Part shown: positions 53,440-64,000 of the stretch, piece after piece
Layout: each line of letters starts with the position of its first letter
Numbering within the stretch: position 1 is the first letter of the stretch
Assembly (NCBI GenBank): GCA_021234155.1
Contig: JAJEKV010000019.1
Span: forward strand, 4,070,356-4,134,355
Direction: 5' to 3'
DNA: 64,000 bases
DNA from: Isoetes taiwanensis
Taxonomy: Eukaryota > Streptophyta > Lycopodiopsida > Isoetales > Isoetaceae
Made by a program: the position numbers and the translations under genes
Notes under the pieces: model-generated
Databases searched by the model: none
Seen by the model: only the letters and a program-made list of their open reading frames with translations
Told to the model about the DNA's origin: nothing

Positions 53440-55770
53440 CAGGAAGAGCCAGGCATTCAGGGCTTCAGTGTGGTATGATGAGGAATGTAGGGAGCAGAAA
53501 AGAAGAGTCAGGGATCAGAAAGGCACAGAAACATATCATACAGAAAGAAAGGCATACCTAACACCAATTGGGACTGGCCGAGATGTTAAGAAAGCAATCC
53601 AGGAGGTTCTGGAAAGGACTTAAAATGAAGGGAGAGGGGAACAGAAAACCAGAGAATATACAACAGGGAGCCAGAGGGATTCATTGGGAAGAATACCTTG
53701 AGAAACTATACAAGACAGGGGCCGCACCAATACCTATACCCACCCCATATGAGACAAATAAACCGTGTTTTAGCGTCCAATAACAAAGCACTAGACCTTT
53801 ACGGACTGACTGCCGAGCTACTGAAATGTGTAGACACAATAATTGGGAAACAGGTAACTGGAATATTTAATGGCGTAATCCACACAGGGCTGCCAGAAAG
53901 ATGGACATACAACAGGGTGATACCTCTATATAAGCAAGGAAGCAGTGAAGAACCTGGGAACTATAGGACGATAATGGTGAGCTCTATCTTTGCTAAGTGG
54001 TTCGGGAAAGTGCTGGACAATAAACTGAAACGGTCAGAAACAGAAAACCTAAGGGCACAAGGACAGGCAGGCTTCAGACCAGAGCACTCAACCATAGACC
54101 ATCTGGTAACACTTCGGATCCTAATAGAACAATGCAAATCACAAGGGAAGAGGATAATATGCTGCTTTGTAGACTTTAGAAAAGCATTTGATACAGTCCC
54201 AAGGGAAAAGTTGTTGCAAAGACTAGTAGATATACGAGCCCCAGAAGACATGGTTGGATCAATAGCGCGACTGTATCAGAGAGTATATGCAAAAATGGAA
54301 CAGGAAGGGCAGGCGATAGACTGTAACACAGGAGTTAAACAGGGATGCCCTTTGTCCTCGACACTATTCGGTATATACATAGATGCATTACAAGGGTTCA
54401 TCACAGAACACCAAGGGGATGCAGACACCCCCACACTAGGGGACACTAAGGTACCTATCATGCTATTTGCAGATGATTTAAGCATGATGGCCACAAAGAG
54501 CAAGGGTATGCGCAGGTTACTAGGGCTACTAGAGGCATTTTGTGAAAAGACAACGCTAACAGTAAATCTAGCAAAAACCAAAATAGTCACTTTCGGCACC
54601 AGGAATAAGCGCATACCTTTCAAATATATGGGGACAGAACTGGAAAAAGCGACGGAATACAAGTACCTAGGATATGATGCACATGGCACAGGCAACTAGT
54701 CCAGGGGCCGGATACCAGATTCCAGGCAGCCATTGAAAGTTATTTTAGTATGAAAACTTTCTATAATAGAAGCAGAATAGTTGACTGGGAGATCAAGTGT
54801 TATCTGTTTAATATGGTAGTTGTGCCAACACAGCTATATGGATCGGAGGCATGGGAACCCGGTCTATCAGACAAGAAATAGGATAAGCAAGAAGGGATCT
54901 TTAGGCAATGGCATAGACAAGAATTCAGAGTACGGGAAAATACACCTCTGACAACCATGGTATATGAGACATGCCAGAAACCAATGGAGGTAAGGGCATG
55001 GGAGAGGACTGTCAGATATTTGATGAAAGATAACAAGGGTGTCCATGCTGGGAAGCTGTCAACAATTGCAATCAGCAAATCGGCCAAGTCACATATCATC
55101 ACAGGCAGCGGGTGGTTCACGGAGGTGGCGGTTTGGACGAGAGAGATGGGGCTAAACCTGAGCGACCTGTAAATGAAGAAAAATGGAATGAAGACTGGGC
55201 CGAAATAGCAACAAAAGCATGGCTACAAAAACATAGCAGCCCCAAAACACTATGGCTAACAGCAATCTTCAACCCCGAGCAGCAGATAGAACAACCGATG
55301 TATAGGGTCAATCTAATAGGGAAAACAAGAAGAGACACTTTGGCAAGATTTAGAATGGGGAGCCATGATCTAAGAATTGAAAAGGATAGATGGAGAAAAG
55401 TGGAAAGAGAAAATCGGATCTGCAGAATCTGTAACACAGGGACAATGGAAGACGAGAGCCACATGCACAACGAATGTACAGTGTTTGGAGACATTAGAAG
55501 CAAGTACAGAAATATAAGATGGGGACAGCCGGTCCATATCTTAATGACAAGAGGGGACACAATAAAAGATATGGCAGATGCAATCAGGGAAATTACAACT
55601 AAGCATCGGGAGGTGCACAAGGAAAGAGGGCTTATAATATGAACCATCAGAAAAGCTGGGATGTTAAGGGTCGAAAAAAGCTCAGCTAAAAGCTGATGAT
55701 AGCGACGCACCACTGCACGGCCATGATGTCGATTATAAGCGGGGTGCTGGTATCAATAGAAAATAAGAAA

Positions 55771-55787
55771 AGCCCTCCGAAAGGGCT
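55771..55787 (+). repeat. Small hairpin in LINE 3' UTR
   Basis: AGCCCT and AGGGCT pair around a CCGAA loop, between the coding end and the ATTCTA tail. A 3' stem-loop plus short tail repeats is a usual arrangement for LINE RT recognition of its own RNA; the role here is inference. Confidence 0.5.
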
Positions 55788-55883
55788 ACATTGTATCAAC
55801 GTGTTGCGCTAGTAGCACTGTCTGGGAGCTCGCCCATGCTACATCACTCCAGGGGCATCAGGGCACTAGGGACAATAATTCTA

Positions 55884-55910
55884 ATTCTAATTCTAATTTC
55901 ATTTTCAGCA
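55884..55910 (+). repeat. ATTCTA tail repeats, 3' end of LINE
   Basis: Three to four copies of ATTCTA end the similarity to the LINE. Short tandem repeats instead of a long poly-A are typical of Jockey/CR1/I-type elements. No target duplication could be fixed. Confidence 0.6.
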
Positions 55911-55969
55911 TACCATGGTAATAAATGTATTAGAGAGAAGTTTATATGAAATGGTGTTCAAAATGTTCC

Positions 55970-56070
55970 AAAGTTCATACAGTTTGAGAGAAAAGATGAA
56001 TATTCCAAATTTTGCTGCTATGGGAATGTCAAGTATCATCATTCGGATCATGATATATCAAATCTTGAAA
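55970..56070 (+). pseudogene. Possible LINE ORF1 zinc-knuckle remnant
   Basis: A frame reads FERKDEYSKFCCYGNVKYHHSDHD. Its F-E-R-x-x-E-Y-x-x-F-C pattern resembles the segment before and within the zinc knuckle of plant L1 ORF1, but the second half of the knuckle is not canonical. Too short to be sure. Confidence 0.25.
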
Positions 56071-58799
56071 TGTAGAATCTAGGAGTTGTCATTTACTAGC
56101 AAGATCAGGAGATGTGCTGGGAAGGGGATATAACATTGATTAATTTATTACTCAAGTTTCTTAACCCTCGTCCACACTGCTTTGTTGATGGTAACATTTG
56201 AGGAGAAGAAAAGCATCGAGCTCCAGTGAGAAGCGACTTCGCAATAAGGGAAGAATGCAAAAAGATTTTTGGAGATTTTGCCAAAGGGTTAGACAAACTT
56301 ATGGATGTATAAGTGAGATTGAATTGAAACCAATTTCCAAGAGGAGAATTGCACAGTGGGTAAAATTCTAGCCAAGCTAGTTTGGGAAAGAGAAATGTTC
56401 GCGGTGGCCTTGGCCGCCGCGATAAATTTCTTGTATATAAAATATAGTTTCAATTTCTGTTTGCACTGAATTTATTTGGCATTTTGCTTGAAGCATCCTC
56501 AGGCTGACACGTATGTGCAAACAAAATTTTAGGGTCAAACTTTTAGGGCATCAGGTGGATTTATTGCTCTACAAGCAACCCATGACAAAAGGGCAGAACC
56601 TGCCTCTTCCGAAAATGCTGCCCTACTCTTCTTCAATAGTTCTAAAAAACAAGGGGGATGCACCTAGAGTACACATATTGATCAAATGAGTGCATCGGTT
56701 AGGGTTTTTTATTGCCTTGGTCGTAGATATACGGTCGGGAGCTTATACGGGCGGGAAGGAGAGATTCCGTAGATGATCGATTTGGGGAGCTAATCCATCT
56801 GACGAAAGGAGCGTCGTATCCTTATATTTCCAGCTTCATTTTTACCTTTCTAGCAGATTCATCTCAGCACTGTCCATTCCAGCTATTCCAGGTATTGCAC
56901 AGGTATTACCCTATTCCAGGAATTCCAGGTATTCCAGGAACCCTAGACCTATGTCCTCGCAAAAGCTACAAAGTCGGAAAGGGATTATATAATTTGGCAC
57001 AACCAATCGTAAATCTATGGATAGGGGCTATAATGTATGTTAGTTCGAAAACCCGTATGGTATGGGTTTTTCTACTCCAAAAAGCCGTATACAGGGGTTT
57101 TTCTGTGACCCCTCGAACGCACATGCCATCTGTCCATATATAGAGGTGCACCCCCGGGGCTGAAAAATCCAGCCCTGCTTACTGCAATCTCAAGTGGTTT
57201 GAAATAGGCAATGCAACACGTTTGCTATTGCCACAACTGAAGGAAACTTTGTTTTAAACCAAAGCTTCAATTCTTCAGCACCTATATATAATATAAGCTT
57301 CAATTTTCTTGCTCTTATTTTCTTTGAAGCAACGATTTTTCAGCGGGTCAGCTTGTAATTATTCAGGGGGTAAGCTTAAATTTTCTTGCTTTTGTTTTCG
57401 TTGAAGCAGAGCCTACCATTCTTCAACATATATTTTTTATGGTTCCATGGCTTCTTGATTCAATGTTCAGTTCCTTTTTTGTACCCAAAGATTACGCAAA
57501 GGCAGGCCCCTGTGCCCAAAGCTTATGCATTTGTATATTTGCAAGATGCGACCTGGCTTGTGGCAGTCCATTTTTATTCCAACCCATCGAATGGTTCCTC
57601 TCCTACTTCTGCCCAACACCGCTGGTCCTGCTCGAGTTCCCCCTCAAAATGTTAGCAAACCTGAGTTCTTCGTTCCCAACCTATACAGACTGGTAAAGGA
57701 CTCGCAAGGAACATAAAAAATGGCCGATAAGATAGGCTTGTTATTCATCACACAGCAGTATACAATGTTTAAATAATATAGATGGGGAGCTGACCATAGG
57801 AACAATGTCGAGCTACCCCATAAGGAAGAAAGTGTGTATAGGCAGTATAGAAGGGTAGTGGCGACAACTTCTCATCGGGATGAAAAACCCTGCCCTTTCG
57901 AGTTTTTGAGGAAAACCCTAATGAAAAATGGTCGCCAGCAACCTTGGATGGTTGCCTAGAGAATCGAAGGAAGTGGGGCGATGGCGTATGCAAGAGGGAG
58001 TGAACCTGCAAGACGGCATAATACCTGCAAAAGAAATGGAACATATAGAAGGCACCCATTAACAGTCAAGGAGAACAAGAAAGTGCATGACGGCGAAGCG
58101 GCAAGCTGCACAACAACAAGCACCCAAAAAACTGATGTGAGTGATTAGTAATGAGGAGAAAATCAATAGTACATCGCAGAAGAGAAGATAGCGTCATCCA
58201 AAAGGTGGAGAGAAAAAGCATCACCCAGTGGGTGGAAGAAAGGACATGATAAACGAGAAATTTGCGTCACCCTCAGGGTGGAAATAAACAGCACCCACAG
58301 ATGGAGAACAAGGTAGCACCATGCAGGTGTAACCGGGGTGGGGGGATGGACAACAATAAGGTATGCATGAACAGAAACACATGAAAAAAACAATAAACAA
58401 GCGCCCAAGCAATCAGGGTGGGAAGGAAGGAAGGAAGGGAGGGGGGGAGGGAGGGAGGGAGGAAAACAAATATACATATATACATGAAATCCCGGCACCT
58501 CAGGTAGGCACGCGGGGAAGGGAGGGAAGCAAGGGGCAATGAGAGAAGTGCTGCTATGAGAAGACGCCGATAACCGGCCTCGAATATGGAGTATACTTAT
58601 ATAATGGCTCATTTCTGCCCAGAATGGCGATCCGAGGGCTCGGATCAATGCTATTCTAATAAGGGACTCGCAAGGAACACAAAACCGGCCGACTACGAGG
58701 AGAGAACTTCCTTAGCTATAAAGCCAAGTCACCGAGAAACGTCCAAGTGTTGAGTCAAATCGCGAATCCCGTAGCGAGAGAAAAGATGAATTCCAGGCA
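56071..58799. other. No gene recognised
   Basis: Notable items: TATTCCAGG words repeated at 56877-56940, a direct repeat of GACTCGCAAGGAACA(T/C)AAAA followed by GGCCGA at 57699 and 58665, and the G-rich tract at 58415. Open frames here lack domain signatures. The 161-codon minus-strand frame at 58163-58648 is a by-product of the purine tract. Confidence 0.45.
58415..58466 (+). repeat. Purine tract with G-quadruplex potential
   Basis: A (GGAA)n run passes into (GGGA)n with one stretch of eight or more G. It offers at least four G3 runs separated by single A's within 25 bases. On the other strand it is a pyrimidine tract. Confidence 0.85.
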
Positions 58800-59462
58800 G
58801 AGGTTGACAAGGTTGCAATAAGGATGTAAAAAACATCAATGGCAAGGATGGTGTCAATATATCATTCTGTGATAAAACAAGAGATTGTATAATGCAATAA
58901 AAGATGTGCCGAGTCCGAAAAACAAATAATGCATGACAATCAATTCGATCAATATAAAAAGAACCTTGGAAGTTAACTAATTATGTGTGAACAAACTAAA
59001 AAGATGAGGAACGCAAAAAGCATAATGAGTTATTAGTGGTCATAAAAAGTAATTTTCTTGAAAATGAGAACTATAGAGAATGAGTCTAGAAAAGACAACG
59101 TAAAAACGAGAATGTAGGTCAAGGTTAGAGTAGAATGCTTGAGGTTGACAAGGTTGCAATAAGGATGTAAAAAACATCAATGGCAAGGATGGTGTCAATA
59201 GATCATTCTGTGATAAAACAAGAGATTGTATAATGCAATAAAAGATGTGCCGAGTCCGAAAAACAAATAATGCATGACAATCAATTCGATCAATATAAAA
59301 AAGAACCTTGGAAGTTAACTAATTATGTGTGAACAAACTAAAAAAGATGAGGAATATAAAAGCATAATGAGTTATTAGTGGTCATGAAAGTAATTTTCGC
59401 AGTAAATGAGAACTATAGAGAATGAGTCTAGAAAAGACAGCGTAAAACGAGAATGTAGCCAA
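58800..59462. repeat. 341-bp tandem duplication
   Basis: Copy 1 starts GAGGTTGACAAGGTTGCAAT at 58800 and copy 2 at 59141. They match through GATGTGCCGAGTCCGAAAAAC and AATGAGTCTAGAAAAGACA with only small indels. Similar words (GAGAATGTA, TAACCGTAAAA) continue less regularly to 59650. Non-coding. Confidence 0.94.
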
Positions 59463-59854
59463 CATAAAACCCATGTCACAAAAACTCAAATGGAATGCTA
59501 ACGCCAATATGTCATAACCGTAAAATGAGAATGTAACGAGAATGTATCTAATATAGAATCTATGTCACAAAGATGCAATGGGTGCCAAATGCAAATATGT
59601 CTAACTAGAAAAAGGTGAAATGATATATGATTATGAGGCAAGACTACCTCCTGAAAGCCGATAACCGTAAGAAACGACGATAGGAAAAATTATGCAAACT
59701 AAATTTTGCCAAATAAACAACTTTATGACAAAAAATGCAATGCAACGCATTGGAAAAGCAATGTGAAACGGGGACATAAAAAGAACCAATAGTTTTGAAA
59801 TAAGGTGTGATAAGGAGTATTAATAACATGCCGAAACCTATGAATAGATACCCC

Positions 59855-59968
59855 AATATAAAGCGTGCTTACTAGAACGAGGGACGAGGTTGAGGTAGAG
59901 GTAGCAAACACAATATAAAGCGTACTTACTAGAACGAGGGACGAGGTTGAGGTAGAGGTAGCAAACAC
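59855..59968. repeat. 57-bp tandem duplication
   Basis: AATATAAAGCGTRCTTACTA and the following GAACGAGGGACGAGGTTGAGG-type sequence occur twice, from 59855 and 59912, differing at one base. Confidence 0.95.
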
Positions 59969-61150
59969 GGGATCACAAAGTCAAGAGGAAGGTTAAGAAC
60001 CCTTGAATATAAGCCCGAAGACGAGGAGTATGACGAAAACAATGGACAAGGTGGAGTTAGACTCATGTTATGCGAAATGTCTGCCTAGATATGGCCAAAT
60101 ATTTGCACACTAAACAAATTAAATAAGCTGCATTTATAGAAACAAGGGATGAGGTAAAGTTAGAGGTGGCAGAGAGGTGCATATGGTCTGTGAAATGGTC
60201 TGGAACAAGAATAGGAGAGTGAAGGTGAATATTAAGAGAGCCAAGGTCTGGTCAGACTCGCAGAGTTAGATTCACCTCATATTTTAAAAACAATATACAT
60301 GTGCAAAACCATACCTTATGGGAAAACCCTCTAATTATCAAGTTAAAACAATGTGAATGCACCCATAAGTTAAAAAGGCAAGTGCTCACTCATCATCCTA
60401 AAGAAATTTCAAAGCAACTGGAATGACACACATCAGAACAACCTCATAGGAAAACACTTGCATAAGTGACTTAGAACCATGCAAAAAATGCCTGAAAATA
60501 TAGGAATAAATGCCCCCAATACTTCACAGCCACAAAAATTCCCAGTAGTTCTAATAATGTAGAAAAAATTCAATAGAATTTATATGCAGAGAAAGCCAAG
60601 TAGCAAAAACCCAAAATAGATAGCATGATGAGCTCCCACAAACTGCAAATCCAAGGGCAAGCATAGATGCAAAAGAAGTGAAAGGCAACATAAAATCCAT
60701 GACGGTTAATCAAGGTAAACATGAAATGGAATGCAGCGCAATGTTAAACTCGAGTGGAGAGAGAGAGGTTGAAGGACGAGAAGACCCACGCGTGGAAAAA
60801 ACAAAATGGCTAGAAATGCAATTTTGATATGGACCACGTGCCCTGATGAAGAATCCATCACCGTAAAAATGCAATATACAAACATGAAAACTTGAAAAAT
60901 CCTTTGGAATAAAAAACCTTTAATTGAATATGAACTTTGTGCTATGTATGCACTCAAGGAGTTGCCCACATATAATGTCCCATGGAAAACATGTTACAAG
61001 TAGAGAAGCCCAATAGATGAACAAAGAAGCAGTTAACTCCAAACCATACATGTAAACGTCATTCATCCCAAAAAACAATACATGTGTTAATCCATGTCAA
61101 TTTTAACACGGGACAATATAAAAGTAAAAGGCCTAATGCATATGGATGTG
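59969..61150. other. No gene recognised
   Basis: AT-rich, A-biased plus strand. A diverged further copy of the ACGAGG/GATGAGG...TTAGAGGT phrase is at 60145-60170. No coding signal was seen. Confidence 0.4.
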
Positions 61151-61153
61151 AGT

Positions 61154-63260
61154 GTAACGGACCTAGCAACCTAGCACCAACATTAAGATGTAAGTAACGT
61201 TGCCATTATATAAGAGTGCATTTTCAAGGTAAAATAAATGATTATGTGCTAGGAATACATGCATGCAATGTGTCCATGCATGCAGTGTGTGCATGCATGC
61301 ATGCAAGGGCATTGCTAGGTTATATAAGCGCAACAATATTATTCATGATTTCTTGGGAAGGAGTTTTTCATGGCAAAGAAGTCTTTTTTGTGATTGTGGA
61401 ACATTTTTGGAAGGCGATAGATTGGGTACCGGATTCTTTGAAGGGTGGTGTGAGCAATACTGGGAGCGTGTTGGAGTGCAGGAGGGAAGCAAAGCGGGAT
61501 TCCGTGGGGATCAAGCCTTACACTGGGGGTTTTTCTAGTGTAGTAAAATTGTGTTGATGTAGTAGGATTGCTTTACGGAACTTAGCATTTAGAATTGAGT
61601 TGTTAGCCTGAGCACATAGACAGCATGCATGATTGTATATGGAGATTATTGTAGGATTGCATATGTGAATCTTGTATGAGTTACAAGCATTGAATAAACT
61701 CTATCAAGCTGATCACCTAGACCTGACGATAGAATCCATGATAGAAGAAGAAGCTGACTTAGAATAGCTAGAACTTTGAAAGAGTGGATCAAGGAATTGG
61801 GCTAGTGATTTATTTAGGATTAAGGCTAAGTTAAGGAGGGGTATGCCTTTGGATAAGCATTTATGATTCACGGGATGTGTAGTTTAACAAGGTAGCTAGT
61901 TGTATATCTAAACCCTTTGGAAATAACTAAATTAACAAAGGGAAAATATATGCTAGGGGTATTATTAGGCTGGGAATGGAGTAGGGAATTAATAAATTAG
62001 TTAGCAGGGTTATGGAAGCCACCGTCATTAAGGTTATAGGTAGTAATTTGAAGGAAGTTGATCTAGTTAAAAGTAATAAGATATTAGTGAAGTTTGTATT
62101 TTGCTTAAGCATGGGCATTGCATGTTGCATGGGTAGAGATAGTAATGTTTGCTCTGGTATGGCGGATTTCCTTTGTTGCATGAGGTGTAAATTATGGAAT
62201 AAATTTGATATGGAAATGTGCCTAGTTGATATTGGGTGGAATTCATAGTATTGTGATCTATGTGTAGTATAATTCTTTGATATAGACCTCCGGGGCGGAG
62301 TCTAGGTGCGGCGCGGTCTAGGCTCGCCAAGCGGTTGGCGTCTTTATGTAAATGGTATCATCTCGAACATGGGCGTTGGTACCGTATGTCCTAGCGTCAT
62401 GCACAGTGTCCTCAATCTTGGTCTCACCGGACGCGTGGATGGGTGTGTACACACGTAGGTTACCCGCCTCTATGTCACCGGGCTTTGGGTCACCGAGTTG
62501 ACCTTGCTCGGAACCGGAGGAATATTGGTTGCAATGTTGATGCTATGATTGCTTGGTTATTATATATGTGGTCTTGAATGTTGGAATTAAGTTGCAATGG
62601 TCATGCTTATAATGGATATTCATGGTACAATTATGCATTGTGGGTATGTTTGTTGGACTAGTAACTTGGATTGCGAGTGGGCGAGTTAGGGGAAGGCTAG
62701 GTTGTTGTTCTAGGTTAATGCTTTTGTATTTGATGCTAGACATCCTAGATCCCCGATCCCCACTTAGTCCATGTGACTAACCCCATGGTTGATGGTGTAA
62801 GCAGAGGTCTTGAGATGGTCCGAAAAGTAGTCAAGCTTTGGGAAGGGAGAGTAGAAGTGTGATTGCGGTTAAATAACTTGTTTACTATTATCATTATATA
62901 TTGGCTTGAAGCTATAATTATTAAGAACATTCATTGTGTCTTGAGGGTTTGTGCTAAGCAATGGCAAAGTATATCTTTGGGACCTTAGAGTATATACAAA
63001 GATTAAATTCTTTACCTAAGCATCGCATTATTGTTAACTTCTTGAGTTCCAAGGTTAAGTAGATCCAATAAAGAGATTGATGGGATCTCCAGTTCTTAGA
63101 GAGGATTAACTGGCCGGGCGAATCACGATTGAGTATCGAGCATAGTTGGATCCTTGGATGTATGATAGCGGGTCTAGATTCAAGTTGAGGTTGTTGGATT
63201 ATGCTAATAGTATTCAATTGAATATATGTGGAGATGATGGCCTTAGAGGAGGGTGTGACA
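61154..63260 (+). repeat. LTR-like sequence (Gypsy type), uncertain ends
   Basis: It begins near TGTAACGGACCTAGC (61155), comparable to the TGTAACGGTC LTR start at 44384. It also shares GATCCCCACTTAGTCC-ATGTGACTAACCCC (62750-62785) with GATCCCCATTTAGTCAC-GAGGACTAACCCC at 46492-46520. The GC-rich block 62285-62520 is unlike its surroundings. No coding capacity or primer site was found. It may be a solo LTR of a related family. Confidence 0.35.
61256..61304. repeat. Clustered CATGCATG (RY-type) words
   Basis: CATGCATG or close forms occur at least three times in 50 bp with TGTGTGC between them, making an alternating purine-pyrimidine stretch. CATGCA is the core recognised by plant B3-domain factors; whether it is used here is unknown. 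Confidence 0.6.
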
Positions 63261-64000
63261 AATTGTTTTATGAAGGTATATGGAAATTGATTACATGGTA
63301 TTTCTATAATCTTGGTTGATTTTCTATCTCCGCAGCGTATAAGCTAGAAAAATGTATCACTTCATCAAGGGGGCTAACTTTTGATTTAGGGTTGCCAATG
63401 TCATAGCATGGAAGTGATGCTTGAGGAGGATTAGGATTCACAGTATTGCATTTCACTTTGCAACCACTTTATAGTGTAGATGTGATCTAAGTAGTAGTAT
63501 ACTCGGTGGCAAGAAAATTTAGAATAAGCGATTGCATGATATATAATGCCTATGATGATATTAGGGAAGGTTCATCTCATATGGATGAATAAGATTCTTG
63601 ATGTGATGTTAGGTGCATCCTTTTGAAGCTAAAAATTGAGAAAAACCGAGGCTGACATCTATATATTGCTATCAAAGGGTAAAATAACAATAAGTTGCTA
63701 AGTTGATAGCATTGAGGCTATGGTGGGATAAGGTTACATGCGATTGGTTGTAAGACAAGTTTTGAGAATGCTTAGATATGCTTATAAAATAAGATTGGCA
63801 TGATAGTGATTTGAAGCTTATGTAGAATAGAAATGTCATGATTACATCATGGTCCTACTTGAGGTCTATAAAGTTGTTGGCCTTAGGGTTATGGCTAGAA
63901 TAATTAGGCGATAGCCTTGAAAAAAGTTCTTGGCCTTGAAAAACTTCCAAGTATAAGAAAGCACTTAATGGAACAAAAATGGTCGGTACGATTTATATTT
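63261..64000. other. Right edge, nothing recognised
   Basis: No open frame or repeat that I can assign. Confidence 0.4.

Larger units (their letters stand above)
53440..55910 (+). mobile_element. Non-L1 LINE (separate lineage), disrupted
   Basis: The order is linker (ASVWYDEECREQKRRVRD at about 53465), reverse transcriptase (53698-54699), C-terminal domain (54700-55642) and a 3' end with a small hairpin and ATTCTA repeats. The RT contains PERWTYNRVIPLYKQG, PGNYRTIMVSSIFAKWF, QAGFRPEHSTIDHLVTLR, CCFVDFRKAFDTVPR, GVKQGCPLSSTLFGIYID and the catalytic box MLFADDLSMMA. The C-terminus has TLARFRMGSHDLRIEKDRW and a CRICNTGTMEDESHMHNEC zinc motif. The sequence and the A-rich coding style differ clearly from the two L1-type copies; it looks more like Jockey/RTE-related LINEs than plant L1. 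There are stops at 54697 and near 54880, and a frame change near 55115. Confidence 0.85.

Noticed and set aside
53961-55713. Long minus-strand frames (96-198 codons)
   Set aside because: They are antisense shadows of the LINE reverse transcriptase and C-terminal domain, which have clear motifs on the plus strand.
58163-58648. 161-codon minus-strand frame
   Set aside because: Composed of Pro/Ser/Leu from the purine tract and CACCC-rich words, with no domain.

Overview
This window is from a nuclear plant genome that is AT-rich, intron-bearing and crowded with transposons. A dirigent-family secreted protein, a leucine-rich-repeat (LRR) gene built from about 72-bp exons, and Copia, Gypsy-type and plant-L1 retroelements all point to a land plant. 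A piggyBac-type transposase, a second non-L1 LINE lineage and a mobile-element-like gene carrying a DMDQ-x-KT motif (D-x-MDQ-x-KT) are more typical of non-seed plants (ferns, lycophytes, bryophytes) than of angiosperms. That placement is inference; no species is claimed.

Layout. 0-8 kb: the 3' part of an LRR gene whose splice phases agree across seven recognised exons and which ends in a Pro/Ser linker and a hydrophobic tail, as in a GPI-anchored protein. Its introns hold a short LINE tail, a GATA microsatellite and a non-autonomous Mutator-like element with a 9-bp target duplication. 8.5-10 kb: a PIF/Harbinger transposase fragment, part of it in a 612-bp tandem duplication. 9-19.3 kb: a large satellite-like region made of TTCTAGAAC-type repeats. 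These form near-continuous heat-shock-element geometry (GAA/TTC alternating every 5 bp) and are organised in units headed by a tRNA-like A/B-box. A 5.7-kb L1-type LINE (minus strand, 18-bp target duplication) split this array at a unit junction. 19.3-24.7 kb: a decayed piggyBac-like transposase with two AT-hooks, tail to tail with a decayed gene of a mobile-element-associated family. 26.1-30.3 kb: a degenerate Copia element with short LTRs, its reverse transcriptase interrupted by an 810-bp hAT-type element.

31.8-32.6 kb: a poly-A-tailed retroposed segment. 32.7-33.9 kb: an apparently intact three-exon gene whose C-terminal half resembles a PARP/ADP-ribosyltransferase fold. 35.7-36.2 kb: an intact single-exon dirigent gene with a tandem duplication upstream. 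36.2-40.1 kb: nothing recognised. 40.1-46.8 kb: two tandem copies of a Gypsy-type element without gag-pol, with a primer-binding site, polypurine tract and TGTAAC...GTTACA ends. 47.4-50.04 kb: a 5'-truncated L1-type LINE with a 17-bp target duplication. 50.4-51.04 kb: a broken fragment of the SPT6 transcription elongation factor gene. 53.4-55.9 kb: a LINE of a different lineage. 56-64 kb: mostly non-coding, with tandem duplications, a G-rich tract, alternating CATGCA and LTR-like sequence.

Only three loci look like host genes that could still work: the LRR-GPI gene (5' end outside the window), the ADP-ribosyltransferase-like gene and the dirigent gene. The rest is mostly a layered transposon record in which insertion order can often be read from target duplications.
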